A stretch of 64,000 nucleotides of DNA from Eshraghiella sp964414835. GTDB lineage: Bacteria > Bacillota > Clostridia > Lachnospirales > Lachnospiraceae. The notes beneath the pieces were generated by a model, which worked only from the letters and a program-made list of their open reading frames with translations, did no database searches and was not told the DNA's origin. This document shows, one piece after another, positions 1-8,444 of this stretch (position 1 is its first letter; each line of letters opens with the position of its first letter). The position numbers were made by a program, and so were the translations under genes. The stretch is taken from the NCBI GenBank assembly GCA_964414835.1, contig CAYPWY010000009.1:8300-72299 (forward strand), in the 5' to 3' direction.

Positions 1-1
1 T

Positions 2-1489
2 GACGGAGCTACTATTGGGGATTTTTTATGCTCTTCCTTTGATGTTGAGTCGGAGGTGTCGGATAATAAAGGGTTTTTTTGTGATGAAAAAGTAGAAAAG
101 TATCTTAGCCGTATTTCTAAAATTCAGAGACAGATTGTTGAAATGAAAATGGAAAATGTTCCGGCTGGTACAATAAAAGAAAAATTAGGTTTAAGCGACA
201 AACTCTATAACCGGCATTGTGAAGAATTAAAGTCATTTGCTAATGTCAACATTTTATTCAGCAACGACAATCAAACAACTAAAGAGGAGGATTTTGAGAT
301 GATAACAACAACACAGACAATGGAGAACTGCAAGACAGACAGAATCAGTATTGCTTCAATTATTAAAAAGATAGAAAAGCATACAATAAGATTCGACCAT
401 CCACTTCAGAGGGAGTCCGACCAGTGGAACCCGTCCATGAAGGGCAATCTGGTATCGGATATTTTACAGGGAAATAAACTGCATCCTTTGATTTTTGCGG
501 AACAGATTATTAATGGCGTACCTATTATATGGGATTTAGATGGCAAACAGCGTTGTACCAACGCTTACTCGTTTTCAAAAAACGGATATAAGGTGTCCAA
601 AAATATCAGGCGTTGGCTGATTAAGTATCAGACAATAGAGAAAGATAAAAACGGCAATGATGTTTTAGATGAAAACGGTTTTCCAATGGCTGTAAATAAA
701 GAATTTGACATAAGAGGTAAAAAATTCTCGGAGCTGCCGGAAGAGCTGCAAGACAGATTTTTAGATTACAGCTTTAATTATGACCAGTATTTAAACTGCT
801 CAGAAGAGGATATAGGCTATCATATTGAGAGATACAATGACGGAAAGCCTATGACGGCCTCGCAGAAGGGTATCACAAAATTGGGAACCGAATATGCCGA
901 AATGGTAAAGTCAATTTCCAATATGCCGTTTTTTAAAGATATTGGCGGATATAAAGTATCGGAATTTAAAAACGGAACAATCAACAGGGTTGTGGTGGAA
1001 TCTGTCATGGCTGCCAATTTTATAGAAGACTGGAAAAAAGACCAGGATTATATTTGCAAATATCTTAAAGATAACGCATCCATAACCGATTTCGATAATT
1101 TTGAGGATATGGTAGGAAGACTTGAAAAAGTCGTGACGGATGATGTGGCGGACATGTTTGACTCCAAAGACAGCTTTTTATGGTTTGGTCTGTTTTCAAG
1201 ATTTATAAATACCGGAAAGGACGACAGAGAATTTATAGAATTTATGAGTGAATTTTCGCAGTCATTGCACAGTGAGACGGTCAACGGAGTGACATATGAT
1301 GAACTATGTGTGGATATGAATACCGGAAAAACCCGCTCAACCAAGGATAAATATATTGTACTTCCCAAAATGGAATTATTGGAAACCATTATGTGTAAAT
1401 ATTTACATATTGAAAATAATAAAAAGCGGAAAACCGGTGGGAAAGCCCTTATTTCCGATAATATGAATATCAATGCAGCCGTATGCTGA
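2..1489 (+). CDS. DUF262 (ParB/Srx-like) domain protein with HTH-like N-terminal region, 5'-partial
   Basis: The frame is open from the first bases of the window, so the gene probably begins upstream. The first roughly 95 residues read like a helix-turn-helix or sigma-like segment (KEKLGLSDKLYNRHCEELKS). A DUF262 domain follows, recognised by FDHPLQR and the LDGKQRCTN motif, the family's DGQQR nucleotide-handling signature. DUF262 proteins include GmrS-type restriction subunits and many uncharacterised proteins of mobile or defence regions; the actual role here is unknown. A textbook ribosome binding site (AAAGAGGAGG, about 281-290) sits 8 nt before an in-frame ATG at 299, so a shorter 396-residue DUF262 product could be made instead of, or as well as, the long one. 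GTG at 56 has no convincing ribosome binding site. The family call is firm; the start is not. Confidence 0.65.
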   Translation, partial: DGATIGDFLCSSFDVESEVSDNKGFFCDEKVEKYLSRISKIQRQIVEMKMENVPAGTIKEKLGLSDKLYNRHCEELKSFANVNILFSNDNQTTKEEDFEMITTTQTMENCKTDRISIASIIKKIEKHTIRFDHPLQRESDQWNPSMKGNLVSDILQGNKLHPLIFAEQIINGVPIIWDLDGKQRCTNAYSFSKNGYKVSKNIRRWLIKYQTIEKDKNGNDVLDENGFPMAVNKEFDIRGKKFSELPEELQDRFLDYSFNYDQYLNCSEEDIGYHIERYNDGKPMTASQKGITKLGTEYAEMVKSISNMPFFKDIGGYKVSEFKNGTINRVVVESVMAANFIEDWKKDQDYICKYLKDNASITDFDNFEDMVGRLEKVVTDDVADMFDSKDSFLWFGLFSRFINTGKDDREFIEFMSEFSQSLHSETVNGVTYDELCVDMNTGKTRSTKDKYIVLPKMELLETIMCKYLHIENNKKRKTGGKALISDNMNINAAVC

Positions 1490-1525
1490 CAGCCGCGGAA
1501 ATCCGGGAGACTATATGCCATTTTC

Positions 1526-1554
1526 TTTACAAATTGTACGCAAAATGTTATATT
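1526..1554 (+). promoter_or_regulatory. Likely sigma-A promoter of the YitT operon
   Basis: TTTACA at 1526-1531 and TATATT at 1549-1554 are separated by 17 bp, about 66 nt before the YitT start. This is a sequence match only. Confidence 0.45.
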
Positions 1555-1620
1555 ATACATTAGAGTAGTGTTTTTATAATAAGTGATATACAGCGGATTA
1601 TTTTGAATAGGAGGATTGGC

Positions 1621-2523
1621 ATGAAAAAATTACTGGCGCAGCTGAGGGGACTTGAGGCAAAGAATTTCATTATGCTGACATTGGCGGGAATAGTGAATGC
1701 CTTCGGAGTTATAATTTTCATTGCGCCTGTTAAGCTGTATGACAGTGGAATATCAGGAACATCTATGCTGATTTCTCAGGTCACACCGGCATGGTGCAGC
1801 CTTTCGTTTATGATTGTGCTGCTTAATATTCCCATATTTTTAATGGGGCTTAAGCGTGAGGGACCTCAATTTACAATATATTCAATATACGCTGTCATAA
1901 TATACTCAGTGACGGCATGGCTTATAACTGATATACTGCCTGTTGATGTAAGCATAGTTTCGCCGTTGGCGGGAAGCGATTTGTTGTTATGTGCGCTGTT
2001 TGGAGGAATTATATCAGGCTGCGGAAGCGGTCTTGCAATCAGATTTGGAGGCGCCATTGACGGGATAGACATTATCGCATTGATGTTTTCCAAGAAAATA
2101 GGAATAAGTCTCGGTACTTTTGTAATGATATATAATGTGTTATTGTATATTGTGTGCGGCATTGTAATCGGCAGCTGGATTCTGCCGCTGTACTCAATGG
2201 TTACATATGCTGCCGCGCTTAAGACAGTAGACTTTTTTGCGGAGGGCTTTGACCGTTCCAAGGCAGCATTTATAATTACCACCCGTTCTGAGGAGGTATG
2301 TAGGGCATTATCTGATAATTTTGAAAACGGAATTACTATGCTTGATGCCAAGGGATATTATTCGGGTTCTCAAAAGTCAATGATATATTTCGTTGTGAAC
2401 AGATTTTATGTGCGTAAAATGAAAAATATTGTGCACAGTATAGACCCGAAAGCGTATATTGCAATCAATGAGGTGACGGATGTATATCCGGCAAATCTGG
2501 AGGAGGGAACCAATGATGACTGA
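1621..2523 (+). CDS. YitT family membrane protein (DUF161 + DUF2179)
   Basis: This is a 300-residue integral membrane protein of the YitT family. An N-terminal half with about five or six hydrophobic helices (DUF161) is followed by a soluble C-terminal DUF2179 domain (about residues 215-290, starting near AAFIITTRSEEV). The family is widespread in Firmicutes and its biochemical function is not established. ATG 1621 is chosen because AATAGGAGG lies just upstream; the in-frame TTG at 1603 precedes that ribosome binding site. The 3' end overlaps the next gene by 11 nt, and that gene's ribosome binding site lies inside this one, so the two are probably translationally coupled. Confidence 0.88.
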   Translation: MKKLLAQLRGLEAKNFIMLTLAGIVNAFGVIIFIAPVKLYDSGISGTSMLISQVTPAWCSLSFMIVLLNIPIFLMGLKREGPQFTIYSIYAVIIYSVTAWLITDILPVDVSIVSPLAGSDLLLCALFGGIISGCGSGLAIRFGGAIDGIDIIALMFSKKIGISLGTFVMIYNVLLYIVCGIVIGSWILPLYSMVTYAAALKTVDFFAEGFDRSKAAFIITTRSEEVCRALSDNFENGITMLDAKGYYSGSQKSMIYFVVNRFYVRKMKNIVHSIDPKAYIAINEVTDVYPANLEEGTNDD

Positions 2524-3874
2524 CATACCTAAGAAAAATGCAACACATGTCGGAGTCGGGATGATATTTGCAGTTCTGATTCTGACAGTTCTGGCAGCAA
2601 TAATGCTTGGCGGATGCGGTCAGTACACTATCAACCTTATTAAAGACGAGTTTGTGGTGAACGTAGGCGATGAACTGAGCATAGAGATAGGCGATTATGT
2701 AAGAGCTTCCCAGACGATGCTTTCTGAGATGACACTTGACGTGTCGGAGGTGGATGTAAACACCATGGGAAAATATACTGCCACTGTGACACACGGAGAG
2801 GACAGCAGAAGCTTTACCATAGAGGTTGCCGATATTGAAGCGCCTAAAATATCACTTAAAAGTGAAGAAATATATTTTGAACTTCAGGGAACTCTTCATC
2901 TGGAAGACATAGTGGCCTCGGTTAAGGATTATTCTGACTTCAGCTATGGATTTTCTGAGGATATGACTGCGGCAGATAAAGATAAAACATATGTGGACAG
3001 CCTGTTTTTTGCGGATTTTGGAGACTATAATGCGGAAGTTATAGCCAGAGATAAATATGGCAATATATCCGTAAGTGATTTCAGGGTTCACGTTGTAGAG
3101 CAGGGACAAGCTCCCGGCGGGTATGTAACAATATCGGATTACAGTGCTTTTATGAATACGGAGCAGGGCGTGGAGCTTGGGGATTTGGACTCTTATAGCG
3201 GTGAAGGACTGTATTTCGGTCTTACGGATGTGGTTGATGAGGAAAGCAACAGACCGGATATAGGATATTATACCAATCTGTACGGTATGTACAGGGTGGA
3301 TTTTATGCAGCCTCAAAGCAATTATGTGTGGCTGACATTTAACGAAATAAGCGATGACGGCAAGACTGTTAAAATTCTTGACACTCTGAGAGAAAAGGGC
3401 GTGAAGGCAGTATTTTTCGTGACGCTTTCATATGTTCAGGATAACGAAGAGCTTGTCAGAAGAATGATTGACGAGGGACATGTTATCGGCAATTATACGG
3501 CAAATTATGCAAATGTTGGAGATTTAACACCAAACCAATTGACAAGTGAGCTTAATACGTTGTACAATTACGTTTACGAAACTTACGGATATGAGATGTA
3601 TCTTTTCAGACCACCATCAGGGTACTTTAATGAACAGGCATTGGCAACTGCGCAGAGCCTTGGATACAGAACTGTATTCTGGAGCTTTGCATATGCCGAC
3701 TGGGATGCACAGATGACAACAAAGCAGGCACTCAATAATGCACTTGCCAAGGTTCATGGAGGTGCTATATATTCGCTAAGTGGGTCATCTTCTCTTAATC
3801 AGAAGATGCTTTCAGATTTGATTGACGGAATCAGGGAAAAGGGATATGAGTTCGCAGTCTATCAGAAAAATTAG
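2513..3874 (+). CDS. PdaA-like polysaccharide deacetylase lipoprotein with lost metal-site residues
   Basis: Lipoprotein of about 453 residues. A hydrophobic segment ends in the lipobox LGGC (Cys35), followed by Ig/cadherin-like beta domains (about 40-215) and a C-terminal NodB/PdaA-type domain (about 270-450). PdaA-type enzymes N-deacetylate peptidoglycan using an Asp-His-His metal site. Compared with PdaA from memory, motif 1 TFDNG/TFDDG reads TFNEI, motif 2 GNHxxxH reads GNYTANY, and the late LLH motif reads YSLSG. RPPSG and DWD are retained. The metal ligands therefore appear lost, suggesting a non-catalytic, perhaps glycan-binding, domain. Start 2513 (or ATG 2516) follows an AGGAGGG inside the preceding gene. 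The fold is confident; absence of activity is inferred. Confidence 0.82.
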   Translation: MMTDIPKKNATHVGVGMIFAVLILTVLAAIMLGGCGQYTINLIKDEFVVNVGDELSIEIGDYVRASQTMLSEMTLDVSEVDVNTMGKYTATVTHGEDSRSFTIEVADIEAPKISLKSEEIYFELQGTLHLEDIVASVKDYSDFSYGFSEDMTAADKDKTYVDSLFFADFGDYNAEVIARDKYGNISVSDFRVHVVEQGQAPGGYVTISDYSAFMNTEQGVELGDLDSYSGEGLYFGLTDVVDEESNRPDIGYYTNLYGMYRVDFMQPQSNYVWLTFNEISDDGKTVKILDTLREKGVKAVFFVTLSYVQDNEELVRRMIDEGHVIGNYTANYANVGDLTPNQLTSELNTLYNYVYETYGYEMYLFRPPSGYFNEQALATAQSLGYRTVFWSFAYADWDAQMTTKQALNNALAKVHGGAIYSLSGSSSLNQKMLSDLIDGIREKGYEFAVYQKN

Positions 3875-3896
3875 TATATTTGAGGAGCAGAAGAAT

Positions 3897-4982
3897 ATGG
3901 AAAAGAAATTGAAAGTCGGTATACTCGGCGGAACAGGCATGGTAGGACAGAGATTTATCGCATTGCTTGAGAATCATCCTTGGTTTGAGGTTGTGGCAAT
4001 AGCAGCCAGCCCACGTTCAGCAGGCAAGACATATGAAGAGGCAGTAGGCGGAAGATGGAAAATGACCACGCCGATGCCGGAGGCTGTTAAGAATATGGTG
4101 GTATACAATGTTCTTGATGTTGAAGAGGTTGCATCCAAGGTTGACTTTGTATTCAGCGCAGTTGATATGTCCAAGGAAGAGATTAAGAAAATAGAAGAGG
4201 ACTACGCCAAGACGGAAACTCCGGTAGTATCTAACAACAGTGCACATCGTTGGACAGAGGATGTACCTATGGTAGTACCTGAGATTAATCCTGAACATTA
4301 CGGACTTATTGAATATCAGAAAAAGAGACTGGGAACCACAAGAGGATTTATTGCAGTTAAGCCTAACTGCTCAATTCAGAGTTATACGCCTGCTATTTTC
4401 GCTCTTAAGGAGTTTGAACCTACCCTCGTTGTAGCCACAACTTATCAGGCTATATCAGGTGCCGGTAAGACATTTAAGGACTGGCCGGAGATGGAAGGCA
4501 ATGTAATTCCTTACATAGCAGGAGAAGAGGAAAAAAGTGAGCAGGAGCCATTGAGGCTTATGGGAACTCTTGTTGACGGTAAGATTGAGAAGGCAGCACT
4601 TCCTGTTATCACAACACAGTGTATTCGTGTTCCTGTACTTAACGGACATACGGCAGCAGTGTTTGTCAATTTCAAAAATAAACCTACCAAAGAGCAGATT
4701 ATCGAAAGATGGACAAACTTTAAGGGACTTCCGCAGGAGCTTGAGCTTCCTAGCGCACCAAAGCAGTTTATCCAGTATCTTCAGGAGGACAACAGACCGC
4801 AGGTAGCACTTGATGTTGACTATGAGAACGGATTTGGTGTATCATTCGGACGACTTCGTGAGGATTCTGTTTTCGATTGGAAATTTGTAGGACTTTCACA
4901 TAATACTGTCAGAGGTGCGGCAGGCGGAGCTGTACTCAGCGCAGAGCTTTTGGTTGCCCAGAAGTACATTACAGCAAAATAA
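3897..4982 (+). CDS. asd: Aspartate-semialdehyde dehydrogenase
   Basis: Catalyses NADPH-dependent reduction of beta-aspartyl phosphate to aspartate semialdehyde, the branch point to lysine/diaminopimelate, threonine and methionine. The 361-residue protein has the nucleotide-binding GILGGTGMVGQRF at its N-terminus and the catalytic cysteine in KPNCSIQS. Length and the VSNNSAHRW and YQAISGAGK segments place it in the archaeal/yeast-type subgroup rather than the proteobacterial one. ATG 3897 is preceded by TGAGGAG; an upstream in-frame ATG at 3822 lies inside the preceding gene and lacks support. The gene ends at a strong terminator shared with the convergent MATE gene. Confidence 0.95.
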   Translation: MEKKLKVGILGGTGMVGQRFIALLENHPWFEVVAIAASPRSAGKTYEEAVGGRWKMTTPMPEAVKNMVVYNVLDVEEVASKVDFVFSAVDMSKEEIKKIEEDYAKTETPVVSNNSAHRWTEDVPMVVPEINPEHYGLIEYQKKRLGTTRGFIAVKPNCSIQSYTPAIFALKEFEPTLVVATTYQAISGAGKTFKDWPEMEGNVIPYIAGEEEKSEQEPLRLMGTLVDGKIEKAALPVITTQCIRVPVLNGHTAAVFVNFKNKPTKEQIIERWTNFKGLPQELELPSAPKQFIQYLQEDNRPQVALDVDYENGFGVSFGRLREDSVFDWKFVGLSHNTVRGAAGGAVLSAELLVAQKYITAK

Positions 4983-4991
4983 GTTAAACAT

Positions 4992-5041
4992 AAAAAGGCT
5001 GCCGCTTCCACGACTAAAATCGTAGGCGGCAGCCTTTTTTT
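4992..5041. terminator. Bidirectional rho-independent terminator between asd and the MATE gene
   Basis: A 14-bp stem (AAAAAGGCTGCCGC with its complement, 4992-5005 and 5026-5039) is flanked by A and T runs, so it can terminate transcription in both directions between the convergent genes. Confidence 0.92.
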
Positions 5042-5052
5042 ATGGAAAATTC

Positions 5053-6405
5053 TTAGGATTGTTCTATACAATTATTTCTGTTCCATTTTCCGGTGAAAAA
5101 GAACACCACAGATATAATCGTTGCAACAGTCCATCCGATAGGCCATGCACTCCAAATACCGATTGTTCCAAATTGCGTTGAAAGGATTATTGCAAGGAAC
5201 ACACGAAGTATCAAATCAGTAAAAGTCGATACCATAAATTTGACCATTTTTTCGGAACCTCTGAGTATACCGTCAGCCATAAGCTTTATGGAGACTACAA
5301 GATAAAACGGTGAAATTATTCTTAAAAATTCCATTCCGGTTGAAATGGCATCGGAAGAGCTTTCTTCCATAAATAATAACAGAAGATAGCGGCCTGCAAT
5401 ACAGTATAAAAGTATAAAAGGTACACTGATTATCCATACCAGCTTTGCGCTGGCAAAAAATCCCGGTTTTATACGCTCCGGCTTGCCTGCGCCAAGATTC
5501 TGGGCTGTGTAATTGGAAACGCCGTTTCCAAGTGTTGTAAGGGAAGTAATTACAAGGTTGTTAAGCTTGACGGCGGCAGAGTAGCCTGCCATAACGCTTG
5601 TTCCGAAACCGTTGATAACGCCTTGTATTACTATGTTGCCTACTGATATAAAGCTCTGCTGAAGAATACTGGGTATGGCAATTACGGCTATTTTTCCCAG
5701 AATAGGAAAGGAAAACAGCTTCGGTATGCCGTCAGCTTCATCGGAATGAACCTTGGAAACCCTTCGGAGAACAATTATTATTGAAATGATACAGCTTATG
5801 CTCTGACATATGAAGGTTGCCCATGCAACTCCGGCAACTCCCATATTAAATGCCTTTACAAAAAGAATATCCATTGCGATATTGCTGGTTGATGATATTG
5901 CCAGAAATATAAACGGAGTCTTGGAGTCTCCCAGCGCAGAGAAAATCCCTGTAGACACGTTATAAAAGAACAAAAACGGCAGTCCAAGTATGTATATATT
6001 GAGATATAAAAGAGAGTCATCAATAACCTCGTCAGGGGTATTGATAAGATGAAGCAGCGACTTGCACTGTGTCCAGCCCACAATCATAAGAATGGCACAT
6101 AAAACACCGCTTGCAATGAGAGTTGTGTGAACGGCGGTTTTCATATCGGCATATTTATGGGCTCCGAAATAGTTGGAAACCACTACTGAACATCCTATAT
6201 TGCAGCCAAATGCAAAAGCGATAAAGATTAATGTTATCTCATAGCCGTTGCCCACTGCGGCGAGGGCGTTTTCATTGATAAATTTGCCTGCAACAAGACT
6301 GTCTGCAATATTATAAAGCTGTTGGAAAATTATACTTCCAAACAGAGGAAGACAGAAACGCCACAGGATTCTGGATGGCGCGCCAACCGTTAAATCTTTG
6401 TTCAT
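5053..6405 (-). CDS. MATE family efflux transporter
   Basis: A 450-residue multidrug and toxin extrusion protein: twelve hydrophobic helices in two homologous halves, with typical segments such as PLFGSIIFQQLYNIADSLVAG and a second-half repeat beginning near PSILQQSFISVGN. It is expected to export cationic drugs or metabolites in exchange for Na+ or H+; the substrate cannot be told from sequence. The start beginning MNKDLTVG is chosen because AAAGGAAG lies directly upstream; a further upstream ATG would place that ribosome binding site inside the gene. It is divergent from a LysR regulator, a common arrangement for regulator and target. Confidence 0.92.
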   Translation of the reverse strand: MNKDLTVGAPSRILWRFCLPLFGSIIFQQLYNIADSLVAGKFINENALAAVGNGYEITLIFIAFAFGCNIGCSVVVSNYFGAHKYADMKTAVHTTLIASGVLCAILMIVGWTQCKSLLHLINTPDEVIDDSLLYLNIYILGLPFLFFYNVSTGIFSALGDSKTPFIFLAISSTSNIAMDILFVKAFNMGVAGVAWATFICQSISCIISIIIVLRRVSKVHSDEADGIPKLFSFPILGKIAVIAIPSILQQSFISVGNIVIQGVINGFGTSVMAGYSAAVKLNNLVITSLTTLGNGVSNYTAQNLGAGKPERIKPGFFASAKLVWIISVPFILLYCIAGRYLLLLFMEESSSDAISTGMEFLRIISPFYLVVSIKLMADGILRGSEKMVKFMVSTFTDLILRVFLAIILSTQFGTIGIWSAWPIGWTVATIISVVFFFTGKWNRNNCIEQS

Positions 6406-6453
6406 AATAAAACTTCCTTTTAATAGATTGTATAGCAAAGCCGGCTGTTATGA

Positions 6454-6482
6454 TTGACCTTGCTGACCTTATGTATTATACT
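6454..6482 (+). promoter_or_regulatory. Promoter of the LysR regulator gene
   Basis: TTGACC (6454-6459), 17 bp, TATACT (6477-6482): near-consensus sigma-A elements in the divergent region. The following stretch up to the LysR start is very AT-rich and is where an autoregulatory LysR site would be expected. Confidence 0.7.
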
Positions 6483-6557
6483 TTATTTTGCAAAATATTA
6501 AAAATATATAATTAATATATTTAACATATAAAAAATATATAGTATCAAGGAGCCTAT

Positions 6558-7460
6558 ATGTCAGTAAATTACGAATATTACAAAATCTTTTATTATGTTG
6601 CCAAGTACCAGAATATAACCAAAGCAGCAAAAGCGCTTCATAATAACCAGCCCAACGTTACAAGAGTAATCAACCTTCTTGAAAACGAGCTTGGATGTCA
6701 GCTTATGTTCCGTTCCAACAAGGGAGTTGTCCTGACAGAGGAAGGGGAAAAGCTTTACGGATATGTGAAAGCTGCGGTGGAAGGCTTACAGAATGCGGAG
6801 GAGGAATTGACAGGAAAGGCAGGTGTAGGCGGAGGGACTGTCACTCTTGGTGCAAGCGAGACAGCTCTTCATCTTTTTTTATTTGACAAAATTCATGAAT
6901 ATCATGAAAAGTATCCGGATGTGCGGGTTAAAATCCATAATTATTCGACACCGCAGGCATTGACAGCGTTGAAAAACGGTCACATAGATTTTGCGGTAGT
7001 TACCACACCCGTGAAAGCGGAACAGCCCGTTAAGTCAAAAGAAATCTGTACCTTTCGTGATATTTTGGCAGGAGGAAGCAGATATAAAGAGCTTGCAAAG
7101 GGAACACACAGACTTTCCGAAATTGCGGACTGTTCATTTGTGTCCATGGAAAAAAGCACAAGTACCTACGAGTTATACCGGCATCTTTTTCTGGAATATG
7201 GGCTGGAGTTTACACCGGATATAGAGGTGGCAACAGCTGATTTGATACTTCCCATGCTGGAAAATAATCTTGGAGTAGGTTTTATACCTGAGAAAATAGC
7301 AGAACCGTCAATCAAAAATGGAAAAATATTTCCTATTAAAATAGAAGAAACAATTCCGGAACGCTCAATTGGAATTATTTACGATACACAAAGGGGGATA
7401 AGCGCAGCAGCGGGAGAATTAAAAAAATTATTATCGGAAAAAACTATTGACATTCTATGA
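6558..7460 (+). CDS. LysR family transcriptional regulator
   Basis: A 300-residue LysR-type regulator with an N-terminal winged helix-turn-helix (about residues 1-60, NITKAAKALHNNQPNVTRVINLLE) and a C-terminal periplasmic-binding-protein-like effector domain (about 90-295). CAAGGAG lies 6 nt before ATG 6558. LysR proteins usually control the divergent gene, here the MATE exporter, in response to a small ligand; this pairing is inferred from position only. The last 14 nt of the gene contain the -35 element of the following PadR operon. Confidence 0.92.
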   Translation: MSVNYEYYKIFYYVAKYQNITKAAKALHNNQPNVTRVINLLENELGCQLMFRSNKGVVLTEEGEKLYGYVKAAVEGLQNAEEELTGKAGVGGGTVTLGASETALHLFLFDKIHEYHEKYPDVRVKIHNYSTPQALTALKNGHIDFAVVTTPVKAEQPVKSKEICTFRDILAGGSRYKELAKGTHRLSEIADCSFVSMEKSTSTYELYRHLFLEYGLEFTPDIEVATADLILPMLENNLGVGFIPEKIAEPSIKNGKIFPIKIEETIPERSIGIIYDTQRGISAAAGELKKLLSEKTIDIL

Positions 7461-7493
7461 AAACTATAATATTATATGTCATATAATATTATA
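7447..7493 (+). promoter_or_regulatory. Promoter and palindromic operator of the PadR operon
   Basis: TTGACA (7447-7452), 17 bp, TATTAT (7470-7475) form the promoter. A perfect 14-bp inverted repeat with a 1-nt centre (7465-7478 and 7480-7493, TATAATATTATATG and its complement) covers the -10. Its ATATG/CATAT centre resembles PadR-type operators, so autorepression by the next gene is likely. Confidence 0.75.
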
Positions 7494-7511
7494 TAAAACA
7501 AGGAGGAGGAT

Positions 7512-7829
7512 ATGATTTTTCAGCTTGGTTCCACGCTTCTTGATGCATGTGTCCTTGCCGTACTGAGCCGCGGTGATACATATGGTTATGTGCTGACACA
7601 GAATGTAAAAGAAATAGTGGATATTTCGGAATCGACTCTTTATCCGGTGCTTAGAAGACTGCAGAAGGATAACTGCCTTTCTACCTATGATATGGCTTAT
7701 CAGGGGCGTAACAGACGGTATTATGCCATAACACCTGAAGGAAGAAACCGTCTCAATTATTATCTTAATGAATGGAATGTGTACAAGAACAGCCTTGATA
7801 GAATTCTTTTTGGAGGGAAAAACCAATGA
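7512..7829 (+). CDS. PadR family transcriptional regulator
   Basis: A 105-residue protein made almost entirely of the PadR winged helix: GDTYGYVLTQNV, then ESTLYPVLRRLQKDNCL as recognition helix region, and the wing GRNRRYYAITPEGR. It lacks a long C-terminal domain (class s2-like). AAGGAGGAGG precedes ATG 7512. The last four bases, ATGA, overlap the start of the next gene, so it is translationally coupled to a HAAS protein and a DUF4097 protein. PadR repressors of this layout usually control their own operon, and a perfect palindrome sits over its promoter. The signal is unknown. Confidence 0.93.
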   Translation: MIFQLGSTLLDACVLAVLSRGDTYGYVLTQNVKEIVDISESTLYPVLRRLQKDNCLSTYDMAYQGRNRRYYAITPEGRNRLNYYLNEWNVYKNSLDRILFGGKNQ

Positions 7830-8431
7830 ACAAGTATGCTTACCTGAATGCGTTAAGCAACTGCATTCAAAATGAACTGCCGGCAGACGAGTATAACAAT
7901 GTTATGCAGTATTATACGGAATATTTTGCCGATGCAGGTGTTGAAAAAGAACAGGAGGTCATAGCAGAGCTTGGCGCACCTGATGAACTGGCGCGGCGGA
8001 TTATTGCAGAATACCGGGGCAAGCAGCCTTCGGATGTCCTTTTGAATAAAAATAAGAAAAAGGGACTTCCGGTTGGATGGATTGTTTTCATAGCAATAAT
8101 TGGCTCTCCTATTTGGTTTGGACTTTTGTGTGTAGCAATAGGAATCGCAGCGGCAATTATAGCTGTAATAGTTTCGGTAGTCGCAGCGGCAGCCGCATTT
8201 GTACTGGCAGGAGTAACGATTGTTGTGGGCGGAATTATAGCTGCATTTTCCAGCGGTGCAACCGGAGTGATGGCTGTGGGAGCAGGCTGCATGTGCGCAG
8301 GCGTGGGACTTTTGCTTGTGATGCTGTCAGTGTTTATTATAAGTCTGATAGTTAAGATATTTAAGTCCGCAGCAGCCAAGAAAAAGAAGAAAAAGTACGG
8401 CGGCTATACACCGACCGGAAGTGCAGCGTAA
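7826..8431 (+). CDS. HAAS/DUF1700 family membrane protein
   Basis: A 201-residue protein with an N-terminal helical HAAS (DUF1700) domain of about 70 residues (YNNVMQYYTEYFADAG, then ELGAPDELARRII), three or more hydrophobic segments rich in Ala, Ile and Val (about residues 85-180), and a short Lys-rich cytosolic tail. It overlaps the PadR gene by 4 nt. The PadR-DUF1700-DUF4097 arrangement recurs in Firmicutes; the domain is thought to be signalling-related, but no activity is known. Confidence 0.85.
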   Translation: MNKYAYLNALSNCIQNELPADEYNNVMQYYTEYFADAGVEKEQEVIAELGAPDELARRIIAEYRGKQPSDVLLNKNKKKGLPVGWIVFIAIIGSPIWFGLLCVAIGIAAAIIAVIVSVVAAAAAFVLAGVTIVVGGIIAAFSSGATGVMAVGAGCMCAGVGLLLVMLSVFIISLIVKIFKSAAAKKKKKKYGGYTPTGSAA

Positions 8432-8444
8432 GGAGGTTGGAATT

